The translations under genes were made by a program, and so were the position numbers. 64,000 bases of DNA from Aporrectodea caliginosa (taxonomy: Eukaryota; Annelida; Clitellata; Crassiclitellata; Lumbricidae): positions 1 through 64,000 of the forward strand of contig JACEVL010000340.1 in NCBI GenBank assembly GCA_020284085.1, in the 5' to 3' direction. The notes under the pieces were generated by a model. It ran no database searches and had not been told where the DNA came from. It saw only the letters and a program-made list of their open reading frames with translations. Shown here piece after piece: positions 1 to 35,317 of the stretch; the stretch's first letter is position 1; the number at the start of each line of letters is the position of its first letter.

Positions 1-1041
1 TAAAACGTAAATGGGTATGTACATATCCACTGCATATGACACTGATGTTTGAAGTCTTTTAGTGAGAGCACGTGGCAAAGCTTTCCGAGGTGGATAAAGG
101 AGGTTTATTTGGGTTGGGTCTATGTTCCGAAAAATTATGTTGCATTTATCTGCATTCGCTCGGACTGTGCATGTAGCTATAGTACATACAGATGCGGGTT
201 TAAAGTCGAGCAGTGAGTGGATCACGTGAAAATCGCGGATATGCATGAAGCAAAGGCGATAAAGATGGAGGATTAGATGGAAGTTGAGATTTTATGTCTG
301 GTAACCGAAAAAACTAGAACTATGCTGTCACTTACATGTAAACCCGAGTAGATATCTATGTGTCAGGAACTGTTGTGGTAATCTAAGAAGCTGTCTGTGA
401 GGAGGTAACTTGATTCCGTAATTTCATGGAGTTTGCATATGAACATTCTGAAGGCATTTGCAGTTTTCACGTTGATTGCGATCAGTCATTACTATGAGTA
501 GCCGTAGAAAGACAAACGCTCATATGTCGTCATATATTTCCCAGACAATAGTTCATTTGAAGTCGTCGTTCATGTTTATTTTCCAGATTTCTTAAAGATT
601 GCAGAAAGCAGTTCCTCTCCAAAGGAAGAAATGTCTTCTTTGCACTTGCAATTGTAATATTTATATAGCACCACCTGAAGAAAAGAGGCGTTCTCTGAGC
701 TAGCCTATGTGATGCTAAATGTCATTAAGATCTTGATTTTTATTAGTTAGCCAAAGTATGCACAGAAAACTAGAAGAGCCACCATTGACAGACACACGCA
801 CACATGTAGCGTCCAACCATTTGGTCATATTTTGAAACAGACATAAAAGTAGGAACGAGTAGACAGTGTCTTCTCCAAAAATACTGTAGGCAATAAAGTG
901 GTCAAAATTAAAGGCCAAAACAAGGAATTGCGCTACTATAATGGTTCTTAGAACCCTCTAACCTAGTAACCTACTCTAGAAACTATGACGACATCTAAAT
1001 TTGAGTTTATAGAATTAATAGTAAGCTATTATAGTTCGCTA
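1..1041. other. No gene recognised
   Basis: AT-rich sequence with only short open frames in unrelated registers and no splice-flanked conserved peptide or repeat structure that I can recognise. It lies upstream of an RTE-type LINE. Confidence 0.5.
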
Positions 1042-1489
1042 AGGTTAATCAATCACCTCCAAGGAGGTAAAACAGGGAGGTGACCTGACCGACGCCCTAG
1101 GACGGAGGCACGGGCCTGACCTGGGTTGATTAACCAAAGACCTCCGTACCCACCTTCACGTGGTGCGAACTGTTAGTAACCTCCCTACGGGGAGGCGAAC
1201 GAACGGGTACGGCAGGCAAAACCAGAGGAAGGCAATGGCAAACCACATTTGCCAAGAAAACTGTCATGGAAAGCACGAACTATGAAAAAACGATAATCGC
1301 CGATGGTGAGACACCCAGGCCAGATAGCGATTTCAGGACTACTGGGAAAGAGCGGAAGGATGACCTGGCGAAGAAACGACGTCATGAAGCGATCGCACTA
1401 AAACCGAAAGGAGGTGCGGTAACGGATTTAGCCGAAGAACACAGGATCAACCTGAGCTGTAAAACCCAATGGAGATTGGGAACATGGAA

Positions 1490-2264
1490 TGTGAGGAGCA
1501 TGCAAACAGGAAAACTGGAGGTGATCAAGATGGAGATGGAAAGGATGGGGCTGGAGGTGTTGGGTCTGAGCTAGAGCTGTACCGATTAAACGGCCATACG
1601 CGTAATCGGGCCGATTATTAGAACATCGGCATAATCGGGATCGGCAGAAATAATCGGTTAATCGGTGCCGATGTCAAAATTGTGTTATAATTTAATAATT
1701 TTACTTGGATTTTTGCGAATTCCATCGGTTTTCATCTATCGGTTTTCGTCCCTTATTATTTATCATTAAAACATAATCGTTAACTGTTCCCAACTTAATT
1801 TAAACGTCCACCATTATATGACGATAGATTACTGATTTATGTTACGGAAACGAACATTTTGACTAAAGAATGTGAGGAGCATGCAAACAGGAAAACTGGA
1901 GGTGATCAAGATGGAGATGGAAAGGATGGGGCTGGAGGTGTTGGGTCTGAGCGAGACTTGGCAGTTAAACGGCCATACGCGTAATCGGGCCGATTATTAG
2001 AACAATCGGCATAATCGGGTATCGGCAGAAATAATCGGTTAATCGGTGCCGATGTCAAAATTATGTTATAATTTAATAATTTTACTTGGATTTTTGCATA
2101 TTCCAAGTTTTTTAATCGGTTTTCATCTATCGTTTTACGTCCCTTATTATTTATGCATTAAAACATAATCGTTAACAATTTCCCAACTTAATTTAAACGT
2201 CCACCATTATAATTGTGACGGTAGATTACTGATTTATACGGAAACGAACATTTTGACTAAAGAA
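1490..2264 (+). repeat. Two-copy tandem duplication of LINE segment plus inserted repeat
   Basis: Copy 1 is 1490-1870 and copy 2 is 1871-2264. Both begin with the same 80 nt of endonuclease sequence (TGTGAGGAGCATGC...) and end in ...TTTTGACTAAAGAA. Small indels and substitutions separate them. The duplication includes most of an inserted AATCGG-rich repeat. Confidence 0.85.
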
Positions 2265-2344
2265 ATAATGAAAATTCGGCCTCATAATGGGCATTGGGTA
2301 TTTAATAATCGGCTGCGATATTAATAATCGGGTATGGGGCAGCT
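1958..2344. mobile_element. AATCGG-rich insertion in the LINE endonuclease, 16-bp target duplication
   Basis: The insert is flanked by perfect 16-bp direct repeats TGGGTCTGAGCGAGAC at 1942-1957 and 2345-2360; removing it and one repeat restores the reading frame across GLSETRW. It carries many AATCGG/CGATTA words. The ends show no clear inverted repeat, and a 16-bp duplication fits a retroposed (SINE-like) insert better than a DNA transposon. A second partial copy lies at about 1572-1870 through the tandem duplication. Confidence 0.7.
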
Positions 2345-5126
2345 TGGGTCTGAGCGAGACGAGATGGCAGGGAAAGGGACACTTCAACTCTGGAGAATAC
2401 AGAGTAGTGATGTCGGGACCCAATGAGGGAAGAAGAAATGGAGTAGCGATGATCTGCGACAAGAGGAGTGCTGCGGCAATAATGGGCTACGATACGGTCA
2501 ACGATCGAATACTAAGTGTAAGGTTCAGGGGTAAAGAGGTGAACACTACCGTCATACAAGTGTATGCACCAACATCGACAGCAGAGGAGGAGATTCGCGA
2601 AAGGTTTTACACTGAGTTACAGGGAAAGATCGACAGCGTGCCGAAAGGTGATGTCCTGGTGATTATGGGAGATTTCAACGCAAAGGTGGGGAGATCAGAC
2701 AAGATAGAAGCATCGTATGGTAGATATGGTCTGGGGGAACGAAATGAAGCGGGAGAAAGACTTATTGACTTCTGCGAAACAAATGATTTGAGGATCATGA
2801 ATACATGTTTTGAGAAGACAAAGAGAAGATTGTACACATGGACTTCACCAGATGGAAAACACAGAAACCAGATAGACTATGTATTGATAAAGCAGAGATG
2901 GAAGAGCACGGTGAGAGATGTACAAACGAGACCTGGAGCGGACTGTGGATCGGACCATGAACTGTTGGTGGCAACTCTTAAGATGAAACTCAAGAGACTC
3001 AAAAGAGGGGAACGCCTAATCAGATACGAATGTAAAGGGATCATACCAGAGTACAGAGAAGAGATAAAGAACAGATTTGAGGCATTACATCTGGATGAAG
3101 CGATAAATGCTGACGACATGTGGGAAGAGATGAAGAAGGTGGTGCACGAGGAGGCAATCACTCATGTACCCAGGAGGGAGAGAAAGAATATATCACCATG
3201 GCTAACTGTGGAGGCAATCAAAATAGCGGAAGAAAGGAGAGGGGCGAGAGCAGCGGGGAACAGAAATCAGGTGAGGGTGTTGAATGGTAAATTCCAGAAA
3301 CAGGCAAGGAAAGACAAGGACAAATACCTAAATGACCGATGCAAGGAAATGGAAATAGAGGGGAAAAAGGGAAGAACCAGAGAGATGTTCGCGATGATGA
3401 GGAAAATAACTGGCAAGTTTACACCACGAAATGGCTCACTAAAAAATGGAAACGGAGGAATAATAGGTGACGGGGAGGAGATAAAGAACAGATGGAGAGA
3501 ATATACGGAAGCTCTCTATAACACAGACGACGACGAGATCAGAGGAGAAAAGACGACCACAGAGGACTACGAAAAAGAACCGGGGATTATGGAGGCGGAG
3601 GTAGAATGGGCAATCACGCAAATAAGTGATAACAAGACACCAGGCGCAGACGAAATCCCTATTGAATTGATTAAAGCGGCTGGTGATGGAATAACAAAGG
3701 AGATAACAACTTTGTGCAACTTAATATGGGAAACAGAAGAATGGCCGAAAGATTGGGGTAAATCGATATTCATACCCATCTTCAAAAAAGGAGATGCGAG
3801 AGACTGCGAGAACTACAGAACTATAGCGCTGATATCACATACAAGCAAGATACTCCTCAAGATCATACACAAAAGAATGGAGAGCAGGATAGAGCGAGAA
3901 CTGCCGAAAACCCAAGCCGGCTTCAGGAAAGGGAGAGGCACAAGAGATCATATTGCAAACCTGAGATGGATAATGGAAAGACAGAGGGAATTTGGACAAG
4001 AGGTCCACCTATGTTTTATAGACTACAGCAAGGCATTTGATTGTGTAAACCACGATCTCATGTGGAAGACTTTGAGAGAAATGGGAATACCTGTGCACCT
4101 GATAACTCTCCTCAGGAACTTATATTCCAACCAGATAGCAGTGGTGAGGACGGAACACGGAGAAACAGCAAGTTTCCAAATAAAGAAGGGAGTAAGACAG
4201 GGATGTATACTATCACCGTACCTGTTCATTCTATACGCAGAAAGGATCATGAGAGAGGCAGGATTTGATGATGAGGCGGAAGGAGTGAGGATAGCTGGAA
4301 AGGTTGTCAACAACTTAAGGTATGCGGATGACACAACACTGTTGGCGGGGGAAAAGGAAGTACTGAAAAACAACATCAGGAAACTAAGGCTTGAAAGTGA
4401 GAAAGCAGGATTGTACTTCAACATAAAAAAGACTAAAATTATGACCACAGAGAGCTGGAGAAGCTTCGAAGTAGATGGAGAAGAGATTGAGGTGGTATCG
4501 AGCTTCTGTTTCCTGGGAGCTACAATAGATAGGGAGGGGGATGCGAGAGAGAGATACGCCGAAGAATTACTCTGGGAAAAGGAGCAATGCAGGGATTGGA
4601 AAAGATATGGAAGGATAAAGCGGTGAGTCTGGAAACGAAAACAAGAATTGTTAAAGCAATGATAATACCAGTGGTGCTGTACGGGTGCGAGACTTGGACA
4701 AAAACCAAAGCACTAGAGAAGAAAATCGAAGCATGCGAAATGTGGATTTGGAGGAAAATGCTGAGGGTCCCCTGGACCGAGAAGAAAACAAATGAACATA
4801 TACTGGAAGAGATAGGACACTTAAGAGGAGAGATGACATTGAGACAAAGAGCGGCGAGACAAAAAGTGATGTATTTTGGCCATGTGATGCGGGCGGACGG
4901 CATGGAAAAGGAGATGATGCTGGCGTGTGGGGAGGGAAGACGAGGAAGAGGACGACCAAGAAAGAGATGGATGGAGGAGATACATGAGACGATGATGATG
5001 AACATTCCGGAGCTGAGAGAGGCGACGAGAGATCGGAACACATGGAGAAGGCTGACTATGACGGTCGCTAGGATTCAGCGAATCGACAGCACAAGGTGAC
5101 AAGGTGATTATAGTACGACAAAGATG

Positions 5127-5925
5127 TTTCTTATCTCCATACCTTTTTAACCCTAGTTTTAGAAGCAGTAACGTCACTCAGCCTTAACAACACCGAGGCA
5201 AGAATCAAATTACATGGAGGGCTGGTGGATAATCTCCGATTTGCTGACGACGTTGGCCTCCTTACTAGAAACGGACCAGAACTACAAGATATTACGACAC
5301 ATATTGATGAAACCAGTAACAGATTAGGTCTAATGATCAACACAGAGAAAACCAAAACATTGGTGATTAAAAAAGACCAAAGAGACACCAATAAGTATCA
5401 ACATCCATGGAGATGCTATTGAGCAAGAGGAACAATTCGTCTACCTAGGTGGGCTAATAAACGCAGATGGCAGCAACGATAAAGACATACAGAGGAAGAA
5501 TTGGACGAACTTAACAGGCATTTGAAATGATACGGAGAAGCAGAGAATTAACACAAACAGCCAAGATAGAAAATACACGAGACGAAAATAAGAAACGATG
5601 ACATTTAATTTAGACAAGCATTAGTTATCCTTACAACTCTGCTATAGGCAAAGTCGTTCAAGGAAGACTCCGATGATTTGGACATGTAGAGAGAATGCCA
5701 GTTGACCGACCACACAATGCACTGCATAATATAAGAGTTGAAGGAAAAACAAAGTCAGACCAAGACAACTCTGGATAGACAACAATTATAAAAAGGACAT
5801 AACATCAGTTGGACTGTCACTAAGGGGAGCAATGGGCTTGATAAATGACCGAGGACAACGGAGGCCATTTATTCATACCCATCGCCGCCAAATGGTTGGC
5901 CTCAGGAACTGATGATGACGACGAG
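5127..5925 (+). mobile_element. 5'-truncated second RTE-like LINE with GAT-rich tail
   Basis: Starts abruptly inside the RT domain (LSPYLFN), continues through NLRFADDVGLL (catalytic DD), GLMINTEKTK and FVYLGG, and after frameshifts reaches FGHVERMP and the terminal HRRQMVG block. The 3' end reads CAGGAACTGATGATGACGAC, a short GAT-type tail. It differs from the preceding LINE in family, and abuts it almost directly. Confidence 0.75.
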
Positions 5926-6699
5926 TTAGAAACAGATAGTTTAGACAATTAGATTATTATCTGACCAGCAATTGTCCTTAATTTAATTTTTGGACTTCTC
6001 AAAAGTACAACGACATTATGTCTTGCGACCATCTTCATTCAGTCAAGTACCAACGAAAACTCAGTTCTGCGTGATCTGTGAGCTGCCTGAAGGCTTCAAA
6101 GCAGACAAAGCGGTCCCAGAAGTGCTTCTGCGTCTAGTCGAATATGCAGAAGCCTTAGCATGCTGTAAATGTTTCACCAGAGCAGAATATATAAGACTGC
6201 CTCACATTTTGTGCGGCTTTGGCTTAAACTCAGGAGTGCCCATCTGTGCTCAGTAATTTCCGCATCTGCTGCAACAATTTATGCCTCTCCACAGACTGTG
6301 ATGGGATATCAGCCTAAGTAGAGGAGGTTAAAGTGGGAGGTGGAAAAGACGTTGACCAAAATGACCTTCTTCTTGTGGGACACGTGAGTGAAAATTATTG
6401 TCATATTTTAGATGAGTAGCCGGTATGCGACAAAAAGGTGTCATATAGATTTGTAGGACTTCATTTACTCTAGCTAACCTAGGCATTTGGAAACACTTGT
6501 TTAGCCAGTATGGATCCCTGTTTCATGTCGATAACCCATGTTGGCGATGAAACGCCTATCTGCATGAAGAGCTGTCTCATATGCACCAGATAACCCAACA
6601 CCAACCTGACAGAAAGCAATGACCCGAAGGAGGGCAAAGGCATTGGCATATTTGAAAGAAAACCTACGTCAGTCATCCCTGCATATCCGTGCTATTTGC
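5926..6699. other. No gene recognised
   Basis: Contains an 88-codon open frame at 5990-6256 with several cysteines, but it lacks a recognisable domain or convincing splice context. Nothing else is supported. Confidence 0.4.
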
Positions 6700-6935
6700 A
6701 GAATCCGCCCTTTGCTTACCTCAAACTGCATCTATACTGTCGCCAAACTGACTGCAACTTACTCTTCCTGCATATTGACACACTCAGATAAGCTATCCAG
6801 AATGCTCTCGCTCATGCTGTCACTAAAACCCCTAAACCCACCATCACATCACATCACTCCTGTCCGCCAATCACTCCACTGGGTTACAATGTCTGAACGA
6901 ATAGATACAAAGTCCTATAATATATATATATATAA
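6700..6935 (+). mobile_element. Degenerate L2/Rex-like LINE fragment
   Basis: Translation in shifting frames gives LQNALAHAVTKTPK and SLHWVTMSERIDTK, which match the region of L2/CR1 reverse transcriptases that usually reads AQNxLARxVTxxPR...LHWLPVxxRIxFK. It is old and heavily decayed. An AT repeat follows at 6918-6935. Confidence 0.5.
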
Positions 6936-7091
6936 AAAGTTTATCTGATTAGCAATGGTTTTCGCTTCGCCACTTACGTCCTTATATAGACTACTTTCAC
7001 AAGCTTATTCTCAAATTTGGGCCAAAATGCCGAGTTCTTTAAGATACAAGTGAAAGCAAGTCTTTCGTTGAATCTGTAGACAAACTTAAAG

Positions 7092-30547
<23,456 letters not shown>

Positions 30548-31216
30548 AATGACGATTAGCGAAGAACTCTGCATACAGACATTTAATTCTCAATGTTTTA
30601 GATAAAACTTAATAGTGATTGTATAGCTAGTATAGTTATGCCAAATAGAATAGTATAGTTATGCCAAATAAATTCAATCAGTGCCTACTTGCAGTAGGTA
30701 CAGATTACAGCACAATGACATTATTGCATGCTTTATTACTAGTGATTACACTGATTATAGTTATTAAAATTATTTATTAGTTAATATTGTTGTTACTAAG
30801 GTACTTAGTCAATGTCATTATCTCAGGAACTCACGGATCAAATGCCACTAAAATGCTAATAAAAATTTATAATAAACTATCAACGAGAACATCAACGTAG
30901 TAGAAATTACTTTTTAGTTGTGCCTAAGTAAAACCATCCAGTCTTTCTGTTGAAAACTAAGCATAGGCTAGGTCCAAAAATTCGAATCAAATACTTATAG
31001 GCCAACAGTTACTGTACTCGAAATGACGACAATTATTCGTAAAATTCAGAACTTCAAGGACGTTGTGCAAGTCCTAGATATTGTTCGATCCTGATAATTT
31101 TTTGGCTACATGAATTTTAGACTAGCTGGCATGGACAGCCCGGTTGGAGAAAGAAAACAACTTAAGTTAAAATTTCCAATTAGAGATGCGACCACACTAG
31201 TGTTAGTATTACATGT
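30548..31216 (+). other. Channel 3' UTR and downstream sequence
   Basis: AT-rich. Candidate polyadenylation signals AATAAA occur near 30667 (CCAAATAAATTC) and around 30860-30880 (AATAAAAATTTATAATAAAC). Beyond that nothing is recognised. Confidence 0.4.
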
Positions 31217-31250
31217 AGTAGGCCTATTGGCAGTGCCAATAGGCCTACTA
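31214..31250. repeat. 37-nt near-perfect palindrome built on TAGGCCTA
   Basis: GTAGTAGGCCTATTGGCA, a single G at the centre, then its exact reverse complement TGCCAATAGGCCTACTAC. Contains TAGGCCTA-type words in each arm and lies against the left end of the hAT-like element. Confidence 0.8.
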
Positions 31251-31490
31251 CTAGAGGTCTGCGGGTAGAGCGTTTTTGCTACCCGACCCGTACCCGTAAA
31301 ACAGAACCGTTACCCGTACCCGTACCCGACCCGTACTCAAAATTACTACCCGACCCGACCCGTACCCGCGGGTATACCCGTACCCGTACTATACCCGCCA
31401 CGTCATTTGCACGCCTTCCTATACAGTCCGTCCCTACCAGGCCAATAACTCATCATGTAGTAATAATAAGAAATAGGCTGATGATAACGA

Positions 31491-31494
<4 letters not shown>

Positions 31495-31523
<29 letters not shown>

Positions 31524-31524
31524 C

Positions 31525-31585
<61 letters not shown>

Positions 31586-31612
31586 GTAGCAGTAGTAGCA
31601 GTAGTATAAAAT
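31495..31612. repeat. (GTA/GCA)n microsatellite
   Basis: About 115 nt of AGTAGT with a CAG-rich centre. Confidence 0.96.
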
Positions 31613-32518
31613 TTCTAATGCAGTCGCCGAATCACATATAGGCCTATTTAAGAAATTGCGATTCTCTACAAGTGGCTTTCGGATTGGAATTTTTCTGAAG
31701 TAATATTGTTTTAAATGCAATGGGAAAGAAACACCTATCTTCCAGCTGCGGTCCGATTATTTGAATGTTTGAGAAAATGGCAAAGACGAAACTTGAAACA
31801 GGTAGGCCTAGCCATAAAATGTTTCTGTACGTTTCTTGGCAGTGATGTTAAGCCAAATCATTATCATACACAGATTTTGAAGCGCAAGCACCCTAATGTG
31901 TTTGAAGCATGCTCAACGCCAGCTTGGCTTCTGTGAACACTTTAATCTACTTACAAAAACTGCGACTATAGTAAATTAAATTCGAATAAACGAATTTGAT
32001 TGATTGATTGGCGCGATGCTCACACGAGTTTTGGCTCTGAGGTTCCGAGGTATACGAGCATGCTCACATAACGTTTTTCGTAACAATATTATAATAAAAA
32101 ATATCTTTTGCGAGCTAAATTTTAATAGTGCTTCATTATCAATGTCACCATCATCATGATCATCATAACCACCACCACCATGATCAGTTTCTGACGTCAC
32201 GCCAGTCAGTTGATCGCTATTCTCCGTATACAAGCAGCAGTAGGCCTAAAATATGTGTTATGGACATGTACTATAGTCTACACGTAACACGTGTGAACAG
32301 ACATTATAGCAAAAGTGTCTTCAGACAGCAGACATTATTTAAGTTTGTACATGTGTAAGATCTATTCTATATAAGTTTCAAATTACTTGAACGGGCTCAG
32401 TCTCTCTCCCCTCTCTCCACCCCTCTATGTCTCTGTCTACAGGCCTATCTATGTGTGCGTTCATACATGTATATGTAGGCCTATCTGTGTCTGTGCATTG
32501 TATATATATAAGCATATA

Positions 32519-32530
32519 TCTCTCTCTCTG

Positions 32531-32601
<71 letters not shown>

Positions 32602-32612
32602 GTATCTCTATC
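32519..32612. repeat. (TC)n microsatellite
   Basis: About 90 nt of TC dinucleotide repeat with few interruptions. Confidence 0.97.
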
Positions 32613-33109
32613 TTTGCTTAATATTGTTTAATATTATCAGATTGCCGTGACTTGAGCGCCAAAATACGTCGCCAGTCGCCACGCCCACGCCGGCACCTCT
32701 TCTTGAAGTTCTTTCCCACTTCGACCTGTGAATCACTGCAGCATCCGGGCCTGCACTAGCCTTAATGCGGCCTTAATTGTTATATATCTTTCACGTCATG
32801 TGTCTAACTGCAGCGGTGAAATATCTTTCAGTCAACTAAAGCTTATCAAAACTGCTTTAAGATCTACGATGGGACAAGATAGACTGACTAATTGAACACT
32901 TATGAATATTGTGAAATTAATTTTATACAACCACTAGATTTCCACGATATTGTTGACAGTTTCTCTATTTTGAAAGCACGTGGCAAACAGTTTTAAACTA
33001 ATAAATATCTATTCTATCATTTAAATTTAGTCAACACTTTTTTGAACATGTATTAGGGGCCTACCATACAATTTTGGATCCAGGCCTACAAAATGTTAAT
33101 CCGGCCCTG

Positions 33110-33126
33110 AGTAGTAGTAGTAGTAT

Positions 33127-33210
<84 letters not shown>

Positions 33211-33300
33211 AGGAGGAGGAGCAGGAGGAGAAGGAGTTGGACTAGGAGTAGTAGTAGTATGAGTATTAGTAGTAGGAGTAGTAATAGGAGTAGAAGCAGG
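33110..33300. repeat. (GTA)n-(GCA)n-(GGA)n microsatellite
   Basis: Trinucleotide run preceded by AATCCGGCCCTGAG, a phrase that also precedes a trinucleotide-like run at 37490-37510. Confidence 0.95.
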
Positions 33301-33406
33301 ACAATGGAAAACATTTATTCTCACCCGTCGCCGACAAATGGCTGGCGTCAGGAATTGCTGGTGATGATGACGATGACGATGGGGATGATGATGACGATGA
33401 CGATGG

Positions 33407-33461
<55 letters not shown>

Positions 33462-33472
33462 GGTGGTGGTGG

Positions 33473-33540
<68 letters not shown>

Positions 33541-33542
33541 CT
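33301..33542 (+). repeat. LINE 3' tail followed by (GAT)n/(GGT)n microsatellite
   Basis: 33301-33357 reads TTATTCTCACCCGTCGCCGACAAATGGCTGGCGTCAGGAA, the 3' terminus of the RTE family seen at 5872-5910, and passes directly into GATGATGACGATGACG and then a 180-nt GAT/GGT array. Confidence 0.85.
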
Positions 33543-34479
33543 ACTACTATGCTAAACAGAAGGAGGAGCAGGAGGAGGAAGAAGAAGAAGAAGCGCAGTC
33601 TCCTTAAGTCAGCCCTGAGGCAGTCATGAATACGTTATTAATACTAATAATTATAAATGTAATGTAAGCATACTGTTTACTTACACCTGACGTAGTTTAT
33701 CATCCGCCATTATTTGAGGTGAGAAACACAGAATTAACAATATTGCCGTGCAACTTAAAAATTACGACGTGTCGTTTTGTGCACAAGCAGAAATTGTTGA
33801 CGTAGGCCTAGCAGCAAAACTTTTAGTACGTACTACGTAGGCCTAACTATGTTTCTAGGTCGTCATAAATTCCTGCATAATAAAGGAGTCATAGCCACGC
33901 CAGCCGTATACAACTGATCGGCTTATCCCTCCGGCCTGTACGGTCTGCATGTCCCAATGCCACCCAAGGTCGGTGATGACTTGTCAGTTGATAAGTTCCA
34001 TCTGGTATACATGTTATTCTATACAGCCAAGCAACAAGAACAATAGGCTCTTATACCCGGGGTTCAGGCCAAGCATAACTCGTCGTTAATTGAAGTTTAA
34101 ACATTTCTGACAGATTAAGGGATGACACACTTTGAAATACATCTACTTGTACTGCAAAAACCTTTTGTAAGAAAACAAGACTCTTCTTATCACTGGCTTC
34201 AACGTTAGAGACCTCCGACCCTCTTTTGTTGGACTTGAAAGGAGATCAGACATAATTATGTGGAACAGCTTTGCGGCGGTGCTAAATGGAACGAGTCTCT
34301 CTATTAAACTGTAATTTGACATCCAATAATAAACGCTAAGTTCACGAACAGACACTATGTGTATTATAAGTGTATATGTATTATGTATGATGTATGTGTA
34401 TGTGTATATTATGTTGCCTATATATATATATGTATATGTATTAGCATATATTATGTGTGTGTGTCTCACAATATGTGTA
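33543..34479. other. No gene recognised
   Basis: Short GGA/GAA-rich run at 33560-33595, then unique-looking sequence and AT-rich TATATG runs from 34350. Long frames on the minus strand are low-complexity. Confidence 0.4.
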
Positions 34480-34625
34480 GGCCTATATCGGGGACGGCAG
34501 AAGAAGAGATGGGGAGAAATGGCACAACAAGATCTGAAGTCTCTCAGATTGATACTGTAGACAGAAACAAATGGAGAAGAAGGATGAATGTGGCTGACCC
34601 CTCCTCTGGGTGGGATTAATTTAAG
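34480..34625 (+). mobile_element. RTE-like LINE C-terminal scrap
   Basis: Encodes an RPRKRW-like remnant (TAEEEMGRNGTTRSEVS) and DRNKWRRRMNVADPSSGWD, the C-terminal block of RTE-type proteins (DRxxWRR...DP..WD), followed by AT repeat. Confidence 0.6.
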
Positions 34626-35190
34626 CCTGAAGAATATATATATATATGTATATATATAAATAAATATATATGTATAGATGTGCACATCATTGTGTATATG
34701 TATATGTGTGCAGGCATATGGTACTAATATTTGCGATGTGCCAGTTATCCCATAGTAAGTCGTTGACGGTGCAAGATTCAATATCATATGTAACGGTGAC
34801 AGGTTAACCCCAAAACTTCAAGTCGGTACGGGTAAAACCGGGTATACCCGTACCCGTGATTACCTTACCCGTACCCGACCCGACCCGTGAAATGCCTACC
34901 CGACCCGTACCCGATCCGCGGGTACGGGTCGGGTACGGGTAAACCCGCGGGTACGGGTATACCCGCAGACCCCTACCTACTACATGATTAAGGCATAAGC
35001 CAAATAAGCTATGGCTTAGGGCCCCGCAAGTTTTTGAGGGCCCCAAAATCTGGAGAAATTAAATCAAAATGTTGTTGCAAATTCCTAATTTTGTGTCATT
35101 TTAAATAATTTAGCGCTTTACCCTTAAACGTTTTTCAGCGCTAGTAAGTTTTAGTTACTACTTACTTACTGAATACTGACCATAGTCGCA

Positions 35191-35313
35191 GACTCATACT
35201 AACAGTCTGTAGGCGCCCCAAGCGACCGACGGCAAACGTCAAAGGCTCAAAGCCGAAACTCTGATATTTCCCACTCTGTGTCGATCATAATGACACAGTG
35301 TTGACAAAGTGAC
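35191..35313. repeat. Left copy of a 123-nt inverted repeat
   Basis: Begins GACTCATACTAACAGTCTG and ends CAGTGTTGACAAAGTGAC. Its inverted partner is 36991-37119. It directly precedes the + strand half of a split L2 LINE. Confidence 0.85.
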
Positions 35314-35317
35314 GAGA

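Larger units (their letters stand above)
1266..5099 (+). pseudogene. RTE endonuclease-reverse transcriptase ORF, interrupted
   Basis: Three pieces make up the ORF. Piece 1 (1266-1571) has the endonuclease start TWNVRSMQTGK and ends at a stop created by the insertion. Piece 2 (from about 2345 to 4562) resumes at GLSETRWQGKG and contains VYAPTS, the endonuclease MGDFNAKVG and GSDHELL motifs, then RT motifs AGFRKGRGTRD, FIDYSKAFDCV (first catalytic Asp), KGVRQGCILSP and LRYADDT (YADD catalytic pair). Piece 3 (4587-5099), in the +1 frame, carries the C-terminal YGCETW, LRVPWT and YFGHVMR blocks. A 1-nt shift near 4562 joins pieces 2 and 3. Catalytic residues are intact, so the copy is fairly young, but it cannot make a full protein. 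It would have nicked target DNA and primed reverse transcription of its own RNA. Confidence 0.85.
1042..5115 (+). mobile_element. RTE/BovB-type non-LTR retrotransposon, nearly full length, decayed
   Basis: A GC-richer 5' leader (about 1042-1265) is followed by an APE-type endonuclease and a reverse transcriptase in one direction. The 3' UTR is almost absent and the protein ends in the RxTWRRLT.. style of RTE/BovB elements. The element is broken by an insertion plus tandem duplication in the endonuclease (1490-2344) and by one frameshift near 4562. No target-site duplication was identified. The protein resembles those often annotated as craniofacial-development-protein-2-like endonuclease-reverse transcriptase, which are RTE products. 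Confidence 0.85.
31251..34973. mobile_element. Probable hAT-like element with ACCCGT-rich ends
   Basis: The left end TAGAGGTCTGCGGGTA and right end TACCCGCAGACCCCTA are inverted repeats, each followed inward by about 150 nt of degenerate ACCCGTACCCG repeats (31260-31400; 34825-34970). An open frame at 31715-31936 gives CFCTFLGSD...NHYHTQILKRKHPNVFEA, resembling the end of a BED zinc finger used by hAT transposases, but the rest of a transposase is missing. Flanks show only a partial duplication (CCTAC). The two ends could instead be separate solo copies. Confidence 0.45.

Noticed and set aside
4023..4448. Antisense frames inside the RTE LINE
   Set aside because: Shadows of the RT coding sequence on the opposite strand.
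5990..6256. 88-residue cysteine-containing frame as an upstream exon or small gene
   Set aside because: No recognised domain, and the channel start has an in-frame stop directly upstream, so it is not part of that gene.
34143..34787. 214-residue minus-strand frame rich in Tyr/Ile/Thr
   Set aside because: Much of it spans TATATG/ATACAC low-complexity sequence and a LINE scrap read backwards; no splice or domain support.
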